Part shown: positions 11,719 through 24,863 of the stretch, one piece after another
Position numbering within the stretch: position 1 is the first letter of the stretch
Layout: each line of letters opens with the position of its first letter
Assembly: GCF_047496725.1 (NCBI RefSeq)
Contig: NW_027328667.1
Location: 186,001 to 250,000, forward strand
Reading direction: 5' to 3'
Length of the DNA: 64,000 nucleotides
Source: Anoplolepis gracilipes
Lineage: Eukaryota > Arthropoda > Insecta > Hymenoptera > Formicidae
Notes under the pieces: generated by a model
Told to the model about the DNA's origin: nothing
Databases searched by the model: none
Seen by the model: the letters and a program-made list of their open reading frames with translations, nothing else
Program-made: the position numbers and the translations under genes

Positions 11719-12342
11719 TGAGTGCGTTCCATATGAACGTTCACGCGCTGTAAGCGCTCACGCTTATAAGCGCTATTTTCAATCGTTCCGTTTGCTGCTT
11801 AAGCGCTTAAAATTGCAAACAGAAAGTTATTCCTTTTGGGTGCATGAGCATCGTGAGCATGTCAAAATGGCGGAAAAACAGATTGTTCTTTTGTGTTCAC
11901 TAATTGTAATAATGTTCGAAATATTGTTTGATGACGATGGAGATTCTTTAAAATTTAATACAGAAGTAGAAAACATTTTTTTAATTCTTAATAAGAATTG
12001 CGAGAAAACTGCAATATTACGCTTAAAGAATTACGTAGAAAAGATTTTACCATTATATACCGATGTACAATTTAAATCACATTTCAGTTATTAATCATAT
12101 ATTAATCACATTACAATTTAAATCCATTTTTCTATTCATCATGCGATACCACGGGTGCGTTCCATATAAACGCTCACGCTTTTGTTGCTCTACCTCGATG
12201 AAATAAGCATTTGTGAGCACAAGTTATGACGTCACAGTGACGTCATTAATGCGTTTATAAGTGCTTATAATTCCAAATGGAATAGCGTAAGCAATGCTTA
12301 TAAGCGCTTTAAGCGTGTAAGCGTCCAAAAAGAACGCCCATA
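11719..12342 (+). mobile_element. PIF/Harbinger derivative, copy 2
   Basis: Same structure as the 5619-6252 element: GTGCGTTCCATATGAACG start, subterminal AAGCGCTTATAAGCG words, a 76-residue transposase start fragment at 11867-12094, an internal repeat of the left end near 12153, and a right end GTCCAAAAAGAACGC. The two copies are nearly identical over the frame, so amplification was fairly recent. Confidence 0.7.
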
Positions 12343-12738
12343 CCCATAAATTTAGTACTATCATACTTACTTCTTTTATCTTTAAAAGTTCACTATACGA
12401 AAATTATTGCAAGAAATATAAAGCTTTTACACATTGCGAAATAGAAAACAGTGAAATTTAATTTTTTGGTAATGTTAATTTATTCATGCATGAGAAATTA
12501 TGTAATAGTCAAAGAATTACATAATTTTTAAGAATTATCAACTTACATATTTTGATTTAACTAATTCTTGTAAAGAAACTATGTGTTTAAGAAATATGTA
12601 AAATAGAAAAAAAGATCAATTATAATTATATATCAAGAGAAGCAAAATAATATAAAATTTTTCAACAAAATATTTTCCTAAATTTTTATCATACATTGCA
12701 CACATCAGAAAGTAGAATAAGTATATATATATATATGA
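12343..12738. other. Gene-free AT-rich stretch
   Basis: No gene or repeat recognised apart from a short (TA)n at 12722-12736 directly abutting the LTR. Confidence 0.6.
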
Positions 12739-13946
12739 TGTAACGAAGCGTCCTCCGTTACTAAAATTCCCGACAACACGACTGTCGGAAGACCGCGGTT
12801 CGGTGAACACCGACCGGACCAAAGCGGCGGCGCCGTGTGCCCCTTTTAATGCACCAAGAACCGTGAGACTCCCGAAAAAGCAATCGCGACGCGCCCGAGA
12901 CTAAGTCCCGCTCGGGTACCGACCGACCGAACCCGAGAACACCTGAGCGCAAGACGAGATTTCGAGACCCGCCGAGGAGCCAAGCTCCAGCGACCGAGAA
13001 CGGAGACACCCGACCGAGACACCCGCGACACGCAAACTAGATAACGGTAGAAGTCTCAGAGGAAGGGGAACTCCCACAATATAAAACCCGCACAGCCTCC
13101 ACGATCCAGACCAGATCTCCGAATCCAGTTCTCCAAGACAGGCTACGTCTTAGAGAACCTTCCCGATCACACGTTCCACAAATTCCAAAAAACGCTACTC
13201 GAGACTCACGATCCTCAGCCTGAGCGACTGCGGTGGAGCGTACTCCGCCACCATCGAGGGTTCTCGATCGCCCAAGGCTATCCTGACCAGAACGCGAGTC
13301 CACCGGAGAAAAGAGTGCTCTTCTCCCACCGAGAGTTCTCGGTGATTCGTCAACTAACCCCCGCATCTTCCAGAATACCGGACCAGCGGTCAAGGGGTAA
13401 AGACTGAGCTGCCTCTGACGAGAGTTCTCGTCATCCGGTACCAAACCCATTCTCCGGAAACTCCTTCTTACCCACAATCCGCCGAATCTTGACCGAATCA
13501 AGACATGAAAAACCATGGCCGAATAAACGGCAAAAACCGGCACGCGCGATACCACAAGCCATAAAAACCGGCACGCGTGATAAAGCGAACGACAAAAACA
13601 CGACGGCGCCCGAGCGACCATAGTAAAAACCTGACCACCAAAAAAAACCGCCACGCGCCGCGCCGCTAAAAATAGCGCACGCTGTCGTACGCGCCCGTGC
13701 TCCGAGCGACACTTACCACCACTCTTATTATCACCCCATCACACTGTAAATAGCGTTCATCCCATTTATACACCGACGCACAAACTCACACACACCTTTG
13801 TACATACACATCCAAGCACACAATAAACGACTCTACCTTACAGTATAACAAAATCTCGTCGTGTCTCTTTTCCCCCTCGAACTACGAACCCTGATCCCAG
13901 CGAACTATCCGGCCAAACCTCAGATTAAAGGAGGGGGGCCGTTACA
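12739..13946 (+). mobile_element. Probable solo LTR, about 1.2 kb
   Basis: A sharply GC-rich block starting TGTAACGAAGCG and ending GGGGGGCCGTTACA, so the ends form TGTAACG/CGTTACA with the canonical TG...CA. CAATAAACGACTC near 13819 is a plausible polyadenylation signal, which sets the orientation as plus. It sits within (TA)n, so a target duplication cannot be distinguished. No internal retroelement region adjoins. Several long frames inside it (13037-13712) have no recognisable protein and reflect the GC content. Its distal part, inverted, forms the outer end of the right palindrome arm. Confidence 0.65.
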
Positions 13947-14035
13947 ATATATATATATATAAGCCCCGTAAGGGCTCCTGTCAAACAGGACGTGATGACG
14001 TTTCCCAAAAAAAAAAATGATATGCTAACTAATCA

Positions 14036-14282
14036 GGGTACGTATTATGAAACTTTTCGGAAACGTTTCCGTTCGGAATAATTTTTTTTTTCCCTAGAAA
14101 CCATTGGTTTCTTTAACTCTTTATTCCGATCGAAATCATCTTTCTGCTTGCTCGTGAGGTGTCGATAACTTTCCGATCGTTTCGGATTCAATTCAAAAGT
14201 GTCTATAAAGCAAGACATCTATAGAGAAAAAAGAAAAATTATTCCGATCGGAAATGTTTCCGAAGTTTCATAATAGGTACCC
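14036..14282. mobile_element. MITE (GGGTAC ends), left arm
   Basis: Ends GGGTACGTATTATGAAACTT and AAGTTTCATAATAGGTACCC are complementary, and pairing continues through GGAAACGTTTCCG and GGAATAATTTTT. The mirrored copy is at 28232-28478. Non-coding; it lies just beyond the 3' end of the DUF4806-type gene. Confidence 0.75.
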
Positions 14283-15934
14283 AGTTTCCGCAAATACTTT
14301 TGTATGCGCTTATTTATATGTACTCAGTTATACTTTTTTTAACGTTAATATCATCATTGTCTTGCATTTTTTGTTCTCTGTTGCATCGCTGTTTTCCAAA
14401 GCGAAACCATTCAGCAGCGATATCATCAAGTTCTTTCTCAGTTAAAGTCGCATACAACTCTAAAATAATTTCTAAAACAAAAAATTACTACATTATAGAT
14501 ATTTTTTATAGAATTTAATTGAACATATATATGTGTATATTACATATTTATTTTTATATTTATACAAACCTTTCATGACAGCAATAATACGTAGTTTGTA
14601 TATAGCAAAGTTTTGACGCCGTCCTTTCCATGAACATTGAAGACTGCATTCATTAGAAAATATTCGTGCTAAAACGTTTTGAATATTTCCTTTAGGCGTA
14701 TGACCGCCTACCTTGTGTATAAAAACTTTCTAGAAATTTATAAATTTATGATTAATATTAAAAAACATAATAAAAAAATGTACCTTTATTTTATACTTAT
14801 TTACACTTTTTACTTACATATTCTTGAAGAAAATCTTCTTGTAATTGAGTTTCCATATCTTTGATGTCGTTAATCGATTTTAATGGTAAATATTTATTTA
14901 TTCGTTCTGTTGAATAATTTATTTTTAGTGTAGGCGTATCTCTATCAATACATTGCATAACATCTTTCATTTGCACTTGCAATTTAACAACCATTCTTAT
15001 TAAAATATTAATATTTCCTAAAACAAACATATAATAAATATAATAATACAAATCAAAATAAATAAAATAATACAAATCTGGTTTTTATAAGAAAAATCTA
15101 TTTAGAAAAATATAAACTGACTTTCAATATTTTCAATTAAATTTGTTAATTGATCTAATTAATTTTTTTCTGTATTTGTATACTTTGTATCTGTTATATT
15201 TAAATATTGAGCTGAATTTCCTGAAAACATAATTTATGGGAATTATTGTTGTAGGACATTAAGACTAAGATTTTTTATATTAAATTTTGTATTATTAGAT
15301 ATATGGTATATGTTTTATATTTATTCTTTTATTTTACTACTAATATTTACCTCTTTTGTTATTATAATTATTTGAACATGATTGATATTTAGAAGAGTTA
15401 TTAAGAGTCAAAGAACGAGGCCATTGTGGCAGCTCTGATAAAGTGTTTGAAAAGTGTGTTTTACTTTGGTTATTATTTATATTTTCTTCGGAATCACTAT
15501 CGGTATGAATATCTTTGGTAGATATTTGTTTAAATGTTTTCCTTGACTGGCATTGATCTGTAAACATATATATAGTAGATAATATAAGAGAGTTCTAATA
15601 CAGGGATCTGAAGAGGGTGAGGCAAGCGGGGGAACTGATTACCTCACCTCCCGGTACTGATATGTTCGGGGGGCGGAGGTACCAAATGTCACCCAGATTG
15701 AGGCGGAAGGGGGGGTACATATGATTCCACAGGTGGAGGGAGTGTCCTCTCCGACTCATTGCGGAGGTCTGATGGTGAGAGAGAGGAATGTCAACTGTTA
15801 TAGATAAAATATTCACCCCACTCTGTTTATCCATAATGTATACTGAGACTAAGAGAGCGCGAGGAGGAGGAAGAGTCGTAGAATAAAATAGTGTGAAGAG
15901 GAACATTAATGTTAATAATAATTTTTTATTTTTT

Positions 15935-16626
15935 TTATTTTTTACAAGTATCATAAAGTATATCATTTATAGCACACGTCAACAATTCGCAATCTACGAG
16001 TGATCCGCTGTCGAACGCGTCACTCTCGCGTATCACTTTCACAGCAACATTTACATTAGTAATATTGTTACGTTGCAAAACGTTACAAAATTGTTTAAAC
16101 TTTTCATTAACGAGATGTGTGTTTTGACACAACCATGAATGCATATGATCGATACATTCTTCAAAATCGAATAAATGTAACAATGTTTGAGGTTGCATAT
16201 ACAAAGACTTATTAGATAATGTTAATTTAACAATCCTCGATCCGTTTAATACAATCATTTGAATAGATAGATCGCAGATCCATAATGGCTGACTTTCAGT
16301 CGATTGTATATGTCGTTCAATGTATGTACGTTTCTGCATCAATGAGTGCCAGAGTACGATAGGCAATACTACTCGATTGCCTCTGTTGTCATCAAGTATC
16401 AATTCTACATACGACATAGCTCCAACGCTTATTCCAATCTCCAAATATTTGTAAGATGTCGGGGTTAAGGTATACCTCCTCCCAAGTATGCAAACCGCAC
16501 GACGAGATGAAACGTTATATAAAATATTAAAATATATTTAGAAAATAATATTTAGAAAATAATAATTGAAACTTACAACATCTTTGATTGAATTTCACCA
16601 TTCTCAATCGGAATGTAAAAATTGTA
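15935..16626 (-). pseudogene. Polinton accessory protein 'gene X', left arm
   Basis: Mirror of the right-arm copy at 25888-26579: large exon 15935-16514 is open, the small first exon is truncated, and the intron acceptor has changed from AG to AA. Both arms share these lesions. Confidence 0.6.
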
Positions 16627-17128
16627 TACGACAAAGCGTGAGATATAAATTTTTGCTAAATGAAAACATAAACAGAACGCCGACAGTACGGATGTTTGCG
16701 CTAAAGAATAACGTTTCGCATAGTGGGTGGCATTATCATGTATATTTAATTTGATTATAAATATAATCAGGCGTTCTATAGTATGATGTGGTGTAAGAAG
16801 GAAGGCGCTGTATGTGTAGGACAAGGAGTGCATGATGATAAGAAAAGAAGAGCATGATGGAAAAGGAGATATGGGTGCGAGAGAAAGAATAGAGAGGAAG
16901 GAGGATAGCGGGAAGGAGAGCGTGTATGGTGAGAAAAGGACAGCGATATAGGCGTAGGACAAGGAGAGTATGATGTGTAAGGAAAGGAGAGAGCATGATG
17001 GTAAGGAAAGGAGAGAGCAAAGGAGAAGGCGGCAGTAAAAGAAATATAAATGTATAAAAATTCCAAATTTATTTAAAAATAAAAAAAATTTAATTACAGA
17101 ATATAGAAAATAATAGTTGAAGTATAGT

Positions 17129-17650
17129 TTAATGTAAATATGGGTTGATTGAACCTTCATGATGATGATTCGACCACCAATTGAATATTTTAAATACATT
17201 TTGTAAAGCACAATTTCTTACATGTTTATCGCAGTGCAGAGTAGCATTTAATTTATCTAAAGGAGGAACGTCTTCATAGTCGTTATCCAATGTCTCGATA
17301 ATAAGGCCGATTCTCGCATCATCTGCCAGTAAATTTGCCAACCATTCTCGTTTTTCATGCCCCTTAACGTACACTCGAGAAGCTGCATCTTTCAACGTCA
17401 CAGCCTCAGTGATTAAACGTTTAGCCATGTAGTATGGAATGTTTCCATCTTTCCATTGCAGATTGTAATGTTTTCCAATCAACTATGCAACTTGAGATCT
17501 CTCAGACCTCGTGAGCAAACGGAATGGTGTAAGATTCGTAAAAATATTATGAGAGAATACAGATCCTTTAGTCAGAATCGCAATTTCTTTTACAATAAAT
17601 TTTTTATCGATAATAAATCCTTGAAGATCCACAAACGTTGACACAACCAT
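17129..17650 (-). pseudogene. Polinton accessory 'MVV-type' gene, left arm
   Basis: Mirror of 24864-25385, with the same in-frame stop about a third of the way along. See the right-arm entry. Confidence 0.6.
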
Positions 17651-17899
17651 AATGAAAAGATATTGGCGAGAACTACGACGAACGACTGATGTTAATCATC
17701 GAGTATCGCAAGTTTTATGTTTTAACGTCGGAGGGGATAATTATTTACAGAAGATTTGCTCGTTGGTTGATAAAACGAGCGTTCCTGCTCGGTTTAAGAG
17801 CGCCTTATAACTTCATATAATATTCGGCGTACAATTTTGGTTGTAGAATAGATTTTTCTAGTATCGCAAGTTTTAACATTGGAGGGGATAATTGCTGAT

Positions 17900-17989
17900 T
17901 CATGTAATTTTACGTACTACGTTCGTTAGAGGATTGTATTCGACAACGCGATCATGCAAAATGAGACAATAAGCGGTAGTGTTTACCGG
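17900..17989 (-). pseudogene. Capsid-like gene tail, left arm
   Basis: Mirror of 24525-24614; matches the last 30 codons of the capsid-like gene at 41931-42714. Confidence 0.6.
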
Positions 17990-20413
17990 TTTACATTAAA
18001 GAATAGGCGAAGAAAGAAATAATAAAAATCTGTAATGAAAAAGACAACTGACTCTCCACACAGCATTCATACAGATAATTATAATAAAACGATTATTGAA
18101 TCACGACACAATCAAATAAACATTAAACAGACATGTATCGAACATTGATCAACATCAATTGAAACATCGATCCAACCATGTTCGAACCACAATCATACAT
18201 CAAATAAACATCAAACAAACATCTATCGAACCGCGATGAACATCGATCCAACCATGTTTGAACCACTATCGTACATCAAACGAACGTCGATCAACATAAA
18301 ATGTATCATGATCAATTACAATAAACAAAAATCAACTATTTGTACTGTTTAAAAGACGTTAATTATTTTAATATCGTGAATCGAAATATAATACCAGATG
18401 CAACTGCATCACGTACTGAAATATAATACGATATAATACTACAGAGATGGACAAGAAAAACTCTCATTTTCTTCTAACTCGAGTATCACGTCTCATCTAC
18501 ATCAGCATTTTTCAGCATCTTTAGCAGAATGAATGTAGATCCAACTATACACAGAATACGTTTTATAAAGAATAGGCGAAGAAAGAAATAATAAAAATCA
18601 GTAATAAAAAAGACAACTGTCGCTCCACACAGCATTCATACAGATAATTATAATAAAACGATTATTGAATCACGACACAATCAAATAAACATTAAACAAA
18701 CATGTATCGAACATTGATCAACATCGATTGAAACATCGATTCAACCATGTTTGAACCACTATCGTACATCAAACGAACGTCGATCAACATCAAATAAACC
18801 TCGATCAACATTAAAAACGAACCATAATCGGTTCGTAATCAGCTGTCATTGATCGACTACTTGTTTAAAGATGTTAAATATTCCATGTCTATTGTCTGCT
18901 AAAAATGCAAACTAACAGAAAAATGCATCACGTACTGTAATATAATATTCACCACACAGATGTATACAAGGATAAGATATATAATACTTGCTATAAGGAG
19001 AGGATAGAAAAAAAGATACTAACGCATATGTATTTTGACAATAGTTTATTATAAATATGGATTGATCAAACCTTTATAATAATGCTTCGACCACCAATTG
19101 AATATTTTGAATACATTTTGTAAAGCACAATTTTTATATGTTTATTGCAATGCATAGTAGATTCGATTTTATTTTCAATCGCGTCCAATTTAAATAATAT
19201 TCTATTTAACTTTCCTAAGATTAGTTCCTTAAATTATTCTGAAATAAATTAATATTATTTAGTTTATAGAATATGAATATAATTCCTGTGTTTTCTATAT
19301 TATACATTATGCAACAAATATATTTTTGCATACTTCTTTATTTATAGAAAATATATAAAAGTATTAGTATTTTTTAAACTTACCATGAGAACATAGATTT
19401 TCATTTTCTATACGTAAAGCAGAATTTTTTTTTATAAAAGATGTACTATCTGTAACAATTTTGTTGTTATTATTAATATCTGAAAAGAAACTAAGTATTA
19501 GTATTTTTTTTACAAATATCATATAACGTTAATAAATTGTAGCTAATGCTCACCGTTTTTGCTTATTACATTAAACAATATGTTTTCGTCTAATATATTT
19601 CTTTCAATATGTTTAGATGTACTCTGTAGCTCTTTGTCATACGACATAAAATTTTGTTTCTGTGGAAGAGCGGGCAGAATTTTTCCTTGCGTAACACTAT
19701 TTTTCTTTAAAGAAATCTACATCTTTTTTTCAGAAGAGAAAGATAAATATTTTTTTTGGTTCTTATACGTCTTCTTTTTTTCTCGTTCTTGTAATTCATT
19801 TGAAGATAGACCTGTATCATTGTTTGATGTATCTTCTGCCAAAATTAATTTTTGTACACCTTCTTCATAAGTATCTGAATAATTTAAAATAAAAGTATAA
19901 AGGAAGTTATAAAAATTATTAATAATATATGCAATATTACATGTAATTAATAATACATACAAATTTATGTTCGATATTATTCACTTACTTGCAATGCCAA
20001 AAATTTTTACTGGTAACTCCTTCCAATCTGACTTTTCTCATAATATCTCTCTTGCCGTTATAGCTTTATTAATACGAAGCTTTGTTTTAAAGTGACTAGG
20101 CCAAATACATGTAAACGTATCTGCGTTGTATCATGTAGCAGGTATTAGCTGCAGACCATCATTAAATTTCGCAATGATATATTTTTCGTTATCCATTTCT
20201 GTGTTGCGCAAAATGAACGAAGATCATGTAGAAATTATGTATACATATTTTATTATAAAAATATATATATATTATGTTACGCACAAAATTATATTTCATG
20301 ACATGGTGATTTATATAAATCTTTTACATATTTCAATTTTGTACCAATAACACAAATTTCTTTATTTTTTTTTGTGTAACATTTATAATCAAAATATATT
20401 TACCGGTTCATAA

Positions 20414-21206
20414 TAAGCAGCAATTATTAGAAGAATTTTTACAATTAATAGTAAATTTTCCATTTGATATTCTGAGATACTACGATTCAACATCAACATT
20501 ATCAAGTATTGGACCATTCTTGTGTAAATTTGTACATGAATATATCTTATTATTATTATTATTATCATGTTCTACAAATAAAAAATTACAATTTTCAATT
20601 TCATTGTACCTTTTAATCAACTGTTGCAATGGCTTTTCATTTTTCGAAAATTTTATGACATTTATAAAAAGACAGTTACGACTGTCTTTTTATAAATGTC
20701 ATAAAATTTTCGAAACTGAAAGCACTAAAATTATCGAGTGGACCATACAGTCTTACATCAGAACATATACGTAAAAGATTATGCGCATTATGCGATATGT
20801 ACTGTTTACCGTATAATATTTCAAATGACTCAATAAAATAATGAAGCAAAGCTTCAGTAAAATTTTTAATTCTTCTTGACATAAATTTCGACGTGTAAGA
20901 ATTGTTACAGGTACATGTAATGTGAGAAAATGAGTATATATTTTTTTTCTTGTAATATATTTCTCAATACAACAGGACTGATTATAATAGAAAATTTCTA
21001 AATTCTGCTACTTTCCACTGCTTAACGTCTCTTATCGATCTGGGTCTTCTAACAAAATCAACCAGTGTAGTATTTCTAAGTAAAATCAGTAAATGTGATA
21101 TTTTATTAATAGCTCTTGCATTTAAACGTACAGAAGTTGGACCTTTCATCCAAAGTAGTATCATTTTGTCATAACTCCTAAACAGATCAAATGCATATAA
21201 TCTAAC
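20414..21206 (-). pseudogene. Transposase C-terminal fragment, left arm
   Basis: Mirror of the right-arm fragment 21308-22100. It reads outward from the palindrome centre and shares its frameshifts and the 74-bp hairpin insertion at 20642-20715. Confidence 0.55.
20642..20715. repeat. 35-bp perfect hairpin inside transposase, left arm
   Basis: Mirror of 21799-21872: two 35-bp complementary halves around a 4-bp loop. Confidence 0.9.
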
Positions 21207-21307
21207 TATACAGATGCGTCGCATTATTAAAGCAAATAATGAGACTTTTCAAATTAGTGTTTATATTTTACATAATGTTCTCAATTTTTACCTATAACTA
21301 ACACTCC
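21207..21307. other. Palindrome spacer (101 bp)
   Basis: Unique AT-rich sequence between the two 7.7-kb arms. On the left the arm ends ATAATCTAAC (21206) and on the right it resumes GTTAGATTAT (21308). No gene or repeat seen in it. The transposase frames on both sides diverge away from it, so the inversion break lies inside that gene. Confidence 0.9.
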
Positions 21308-22100
21308 GTTAGATTATATGCATTTGATCTGTTTAGGAGTTATGACAAAATGATACTACTTTGGATGAAAGGTCCAACTTCTGTACGTTTAAATGCAAGA
21401 GCTATTAATAAAATATCACATTTACTGATTTTACTTAGAAATACTACACTGGTTGATTTTGTTAGAAGACCCAGATCGATAAGAGACGTTAAGCAGTGGA
21501 AAGTAGCAGAATTTAGAAATTTTCTATTATAATCAGTCCTGTTGTATTGAGAAATATATTACAAGAAAAAAAATATATACTCATTTTCTCACATTACATG
21601 TACCTGTAACAATTCTTACACGTCGAAATTTATGTCAAGAAGAATTAAAAATTTTACTGAAGCTTTGCTTCATTATTTTATTGAGTCATTTGAAATATTA
21701 TACGGTAAACAGTACATATCGCATAATGCGCATAATCTTTTACGTATATGTTCTGATGTAAGACTGTATGGTCCACTCGATAATTTTAGTGCTTTCAGTT
21801 TCGAAAATTTTATGACATTTATAAAAAGACAGTCGTAACTGTCTTTTTATAAATGTCATAAAATTTTCGAAAAATGAAAAGCCATTGCAACAGTTGATTA
21901 AAAGGTACAATGAAATTGAAAATTGTAATTTTTTATTTGTAGAACATGATAATAATAATAATAATAAGATATATTCATGTACAAATTTACACAAGAATGG
22001 TCCAATACTTGATAATGTTGATGTTGAATCGTAGTATCTCAGAATATCAAATGGAAAATTTACTATTAATTGTAAAAATTCTTCTAATAATTGCTGCTTA
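21308..22100 (+). pseudogene. DNA transposase C-terminal fragment, right arm
   Basis: Three pieces of one protein are visible: 21350-21532 with WKVAEFRNFLL, 21632-21838 with YGKQYISHNAHNLLRICSDV and YGPLDNFSAFSFENFM, and after a hairpin 21873-22030 with EKPLQQLIKRYNE. The series 'AEFRNFLL ... YGK..ISHN.HNL ... FG.LDNFSAF.FEN' is characteristic of a transposase found beside DUF4806 genes in arthropods and cnidarians; the superfamily (possibly CACTA-like) is uncertain. Frameshifts lie around 21535-21630 and a 35-bp inverted duplication interrupts it at 21799-21872. The N-terminal half is missing, cut by the palindrome centre. Confidence 0.55.
21799..21872. repeat. 35-bp perfect hairpin inside transposase, right arm
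   Basis: TTTCGAAAATTTTATGACAT... (21799-21833) is followed by CGTA and then its exact reverse complement (21838-21872). The coding frame would read straight from the left half into GAAAAGCCATTGC, so the right half is an inverted duplication added to the gene, the signature of a local replication template switch. Confidence 0.9.
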
Positions 22101-23576
22101 TTATGAACCGGTAAATATATTTTGATTATAAATGTTACACAAAAAAAAATAAAGAAATTTGTGTTATTGGTACAAAATTGAAATATGTAAAAGATTTATA
22201 TAAATCACCATGTCATGAAATATAATTTTGTGCGTAACATAATATATATATATTTTTATAATAAAATATGTATACATAATTTCTACATGATCTTCGTTCA
22301 TTTTGCGCAACACAGAAATGGATAACGAAAAATATATCATTGCGAAATTTAATGATGGTCTGCAGCTAATACCTGCTACATGATACAACGCAGATACGTT
22401 TACATGTATTTGGCCTAGTCACTTTAAAACAAAGCTTCGTATTAATAAAGCTATAACGGCAAGAGAGATATTATGAGAAAAGTCAGATTGGAAGGAGTTA
22501 CCAGTAAAAATTTTTGGCATTGCAAGTAAGTGAATAATATCGAACATAAATTTGTATGTATTATTAATTACATGTAATATTGCATATATTATTAATAATT
22601 TTTATAACTTCCTTTATACTTTTATTTTAAATTATTCAGATACTTATGAAGAAGGTGTACAAAAATTAATTTTGGCAGAAGATACATCAAACAATGATAC
22701 AGGTCTATCTTCAAATGAATTACAAGAACGAGAAAAAAAGAAGACGTATAAGAACCAAAAAAAATATTTATCTTTCTCTTCTGAAAAAAAGATGTAGATT
22801 TCTTTAAAGAAAAATAGTGTTACGCAAGGAAAAATTCTGCCCGCTCTTCCACAGAAACAAAATTTTATGTCGTATGACAAAGAGCTACAGAGTACATCTA
22901 AACATATTGAAAGAAATATATTAGACGAAAACATATTGTTTAATGTAATAAGCAAAAACGGTGAGCATTAGCTACAATTTATTAACGTTATATGATATTT
23001 GTAAAAAAAATACTAATACTTAGTTTCTTTTCAGATATTAATAATAACAACAAAATTGTTACAGATAGTACATCTTTTATAAAAAAAAATTCTGCTTTAC
23101 GTATAGAAAATGAAAATCTATGTTCTCATGGTAAGTTTAAAAAATACTAATACTTTTATATATTTTCTATAAATAAAGAAGTATGCAAAAATATATTTGT
23201 TGCATAATGTATAATATAGAAAACACAGGAATTATATTCATATTCTATAAACTAAATAATATTAATTTATTTCAGAATAATTTAAGGAACTAATCTTAGG
23301 AAAGTTAAATAGAATATTATTTAAATTGGACGCGATTGAAAATAAAATCGAATCTACTATGCATTGCAATAAACATATAAAAATTGTGCTTTACAAAATG
23401 TATTCAAAATATTCAATTGGTGGTCGAAGCATTATTATAAAGGTTTGATCAATCCATATTTATAATAAACTATTGTCAAAATACATATGCGTTAGTATCT
23501 TTTTTTCTATCCTCTCCTTATAGCAAGTATTATATATCTTATCCTTGTATACATCTGTGTGGTGAATATTATATTA

Positions 23577-24516
23577 CAGTACGTGATGCATTTTTCTGTT
23601 AGTTTGCATTTTTAGCAGACAATAGACATGGAATATTTAACATCTTTAAACAAGTAGTCGATCAATGACAGCTGATTACGAACCGATTATGGTTCGTTTT
23701 TAATGTTGATCGAGGTTTATTTGATGTTGATCGACGTTCGTTTGATGTACGATAGTGGTTCAAACATGGTTGAATCGATGTTTCAATCGATGTTGATCAA
23801 TGTTCGATACATGTTTGTTTAATGTTTATTTGATTGTGTCGTGATTCAATAATCGTTTTATTATAATTATCTGTATGAATGCTGTGTGGAGCGACAGTTG
23901 TCTTTTTTATTACTGATTTTTATTATTTCTTTCTTCGCCTATTCTTTATAAAACGTATTCTGTGTATAGTTGGATCTACATTCATTCTGCTAAAGATGCT
24001 GAAAAATGCTGATGTAGATGAGACGTGATACTCGAGTTAGAAGAAAATGAGAGTTTTTCTTGTCCATCTCTGTAGTATTATATCGTATTATATTTCAGTA
24101 CGTGATGCAGTTGCATCTGGTATTATATTTCGATTCACGATATTAAAATAATTAACGTCTTTTAAACAGTACAAATAGTTGATTTTTGTTTATTGTAATT
24201 GATCATGATACATTTTATGTTGATCGACGTTCGTTTGATGTACGATAGTGGTTCAAACATGGTTGGATCGATGTTCATCGCGGTTCGATAGATGTTTGTT
24301 TGATGTTTATTTGATGTATGATTGTGGTTCGAACATGGTTGGATCGATGTTTCAATTGATGTTGATCAATGTTCGATACATGTCTGTTTAATGTTTATTT
24401 GATTGTGTCGTGATTCAATAATCGTTTTATTATAATTATCTGTATGAATGCTGTGTGGAGAGTCAGTTGTCTTTTTCATTACAGATTTTTATTATTTCTT
24501 TCTTCGCCTATTCTTT
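23577..24516 (+). repeat. Tandem 0.5-kb duplication with internal short repeats, right arm
   Basis: The unit beginning CAGTACGTGATGCA (23577, 24097) and ending CTTCGCCTATTCTTTA (about 23945, 24516) occurs twice. Inside it, words such as GTTGATCGACGTTCGTTTGATG and GGTTCAAACATGGTTG repeat several times. Non-coding. The mirror lies at 17998-18937. Confidence 0.75.
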
Positions 24517-24524
24517 AATGTAAA

Positions 24525-24614
24525 CCGGTAAACACTACCGCTTATTGTCTCATTTTGCATGATCGCGTTGTCGAATACAATCCTCTAACGAACGTAGTAC
24601 GTAAAATTACATGA
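24525..24614 (+). pseudogene. Capsid-like gene tail, right arm
   Basis: Thirty codons ending ...NVVRKIT-stop match the end of the capsid-like gene at 41931-42714. The rest of that gene is missing here. It is followed by the MVV-type gene in the same order as in the complete element. Confidence 0.6.
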
Positions 24615-24863
24615 ATCAGCAATTATCCCCTCCAATGTTAAAACTTGCGATACTAGAAAAATCTATTCTACAACCAAAATTGTACGCCGAATATTATATG
24701 AAGTTATAAGGCGCTCTTAAACCGAGCAGGAACGCTCGTTTTATCAACCAACGAGCAAATCTTCTGTAAATAATTATCCCCTCCGACGTTAAAACATAAA
24801 ACTTGCGATACTCGATGATTAACATCAGTCGTTCGTCGTAGTTCTCGCCAATATCTTTTCATT

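Larger units (their letters stand above)
15574..19154 (-). mobile_element. Polinton fragment, left arm
   Basis: Outer end begins AGTAGATAATATAAGAG at 15574, the same terminus as the complete element at 38024. Contains an accessory gene (gene X), the MVV-type gene and a capsid-gene tail, all on the minus strand. The inner end dissolves into DUF4806 gene sequence near 19154 without a second terminus. Mirror of 23360-26940. Confidence 0.7.
14314..20196 (-). pseudogene. DUF4806-type transposon gene, left arm, interrupted by Polinton
   Basis: Mirror of the right-arm gene at 22318-28200, with the same exon remnants and the same stop codons, so the damage predates or was copied with the palindrome. 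See the right-arm entry for structure. The C-terminal DUF4806 exons are at 14314-14471 and 14570-14729 on the minus strand. Confidence 0.65.
13509..21206. repeat. Left arm of 15.5-kb palindrome
   Basis: Every position x here matches the complement of position 42514-x in the right arm (21308-29005). The 7,698-bp arms agree over all stretches compared by eye. The few differences found lie near the outer end: about 13519, 13547 and 13556 within the LTR, and two adjacent bases near 13975. Content, read outward from the centre: transposase fragment, DUF4806-type gene, embedded Polinton fragment, MITE, LTR. Confidence 0.95.

Noticed and set aside
12761..13712. Overlapping long frames in the GC-rich block, up to 205 codons
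   Set aside because: They lie on the minus strand of a TG...CA bounded LTR-like repeat, are Arg/Ser/Val-rich from base composition and match no domain.
16573..17211. Leu/Ser-rich frames at 16573-17211, 25303-25941 and 40858-41202
   Set aside because: Produced by CTCTCCTT-type pyrimidine repeats in Polinton spacers; hydrophobic look is compositional, not membrane protein.
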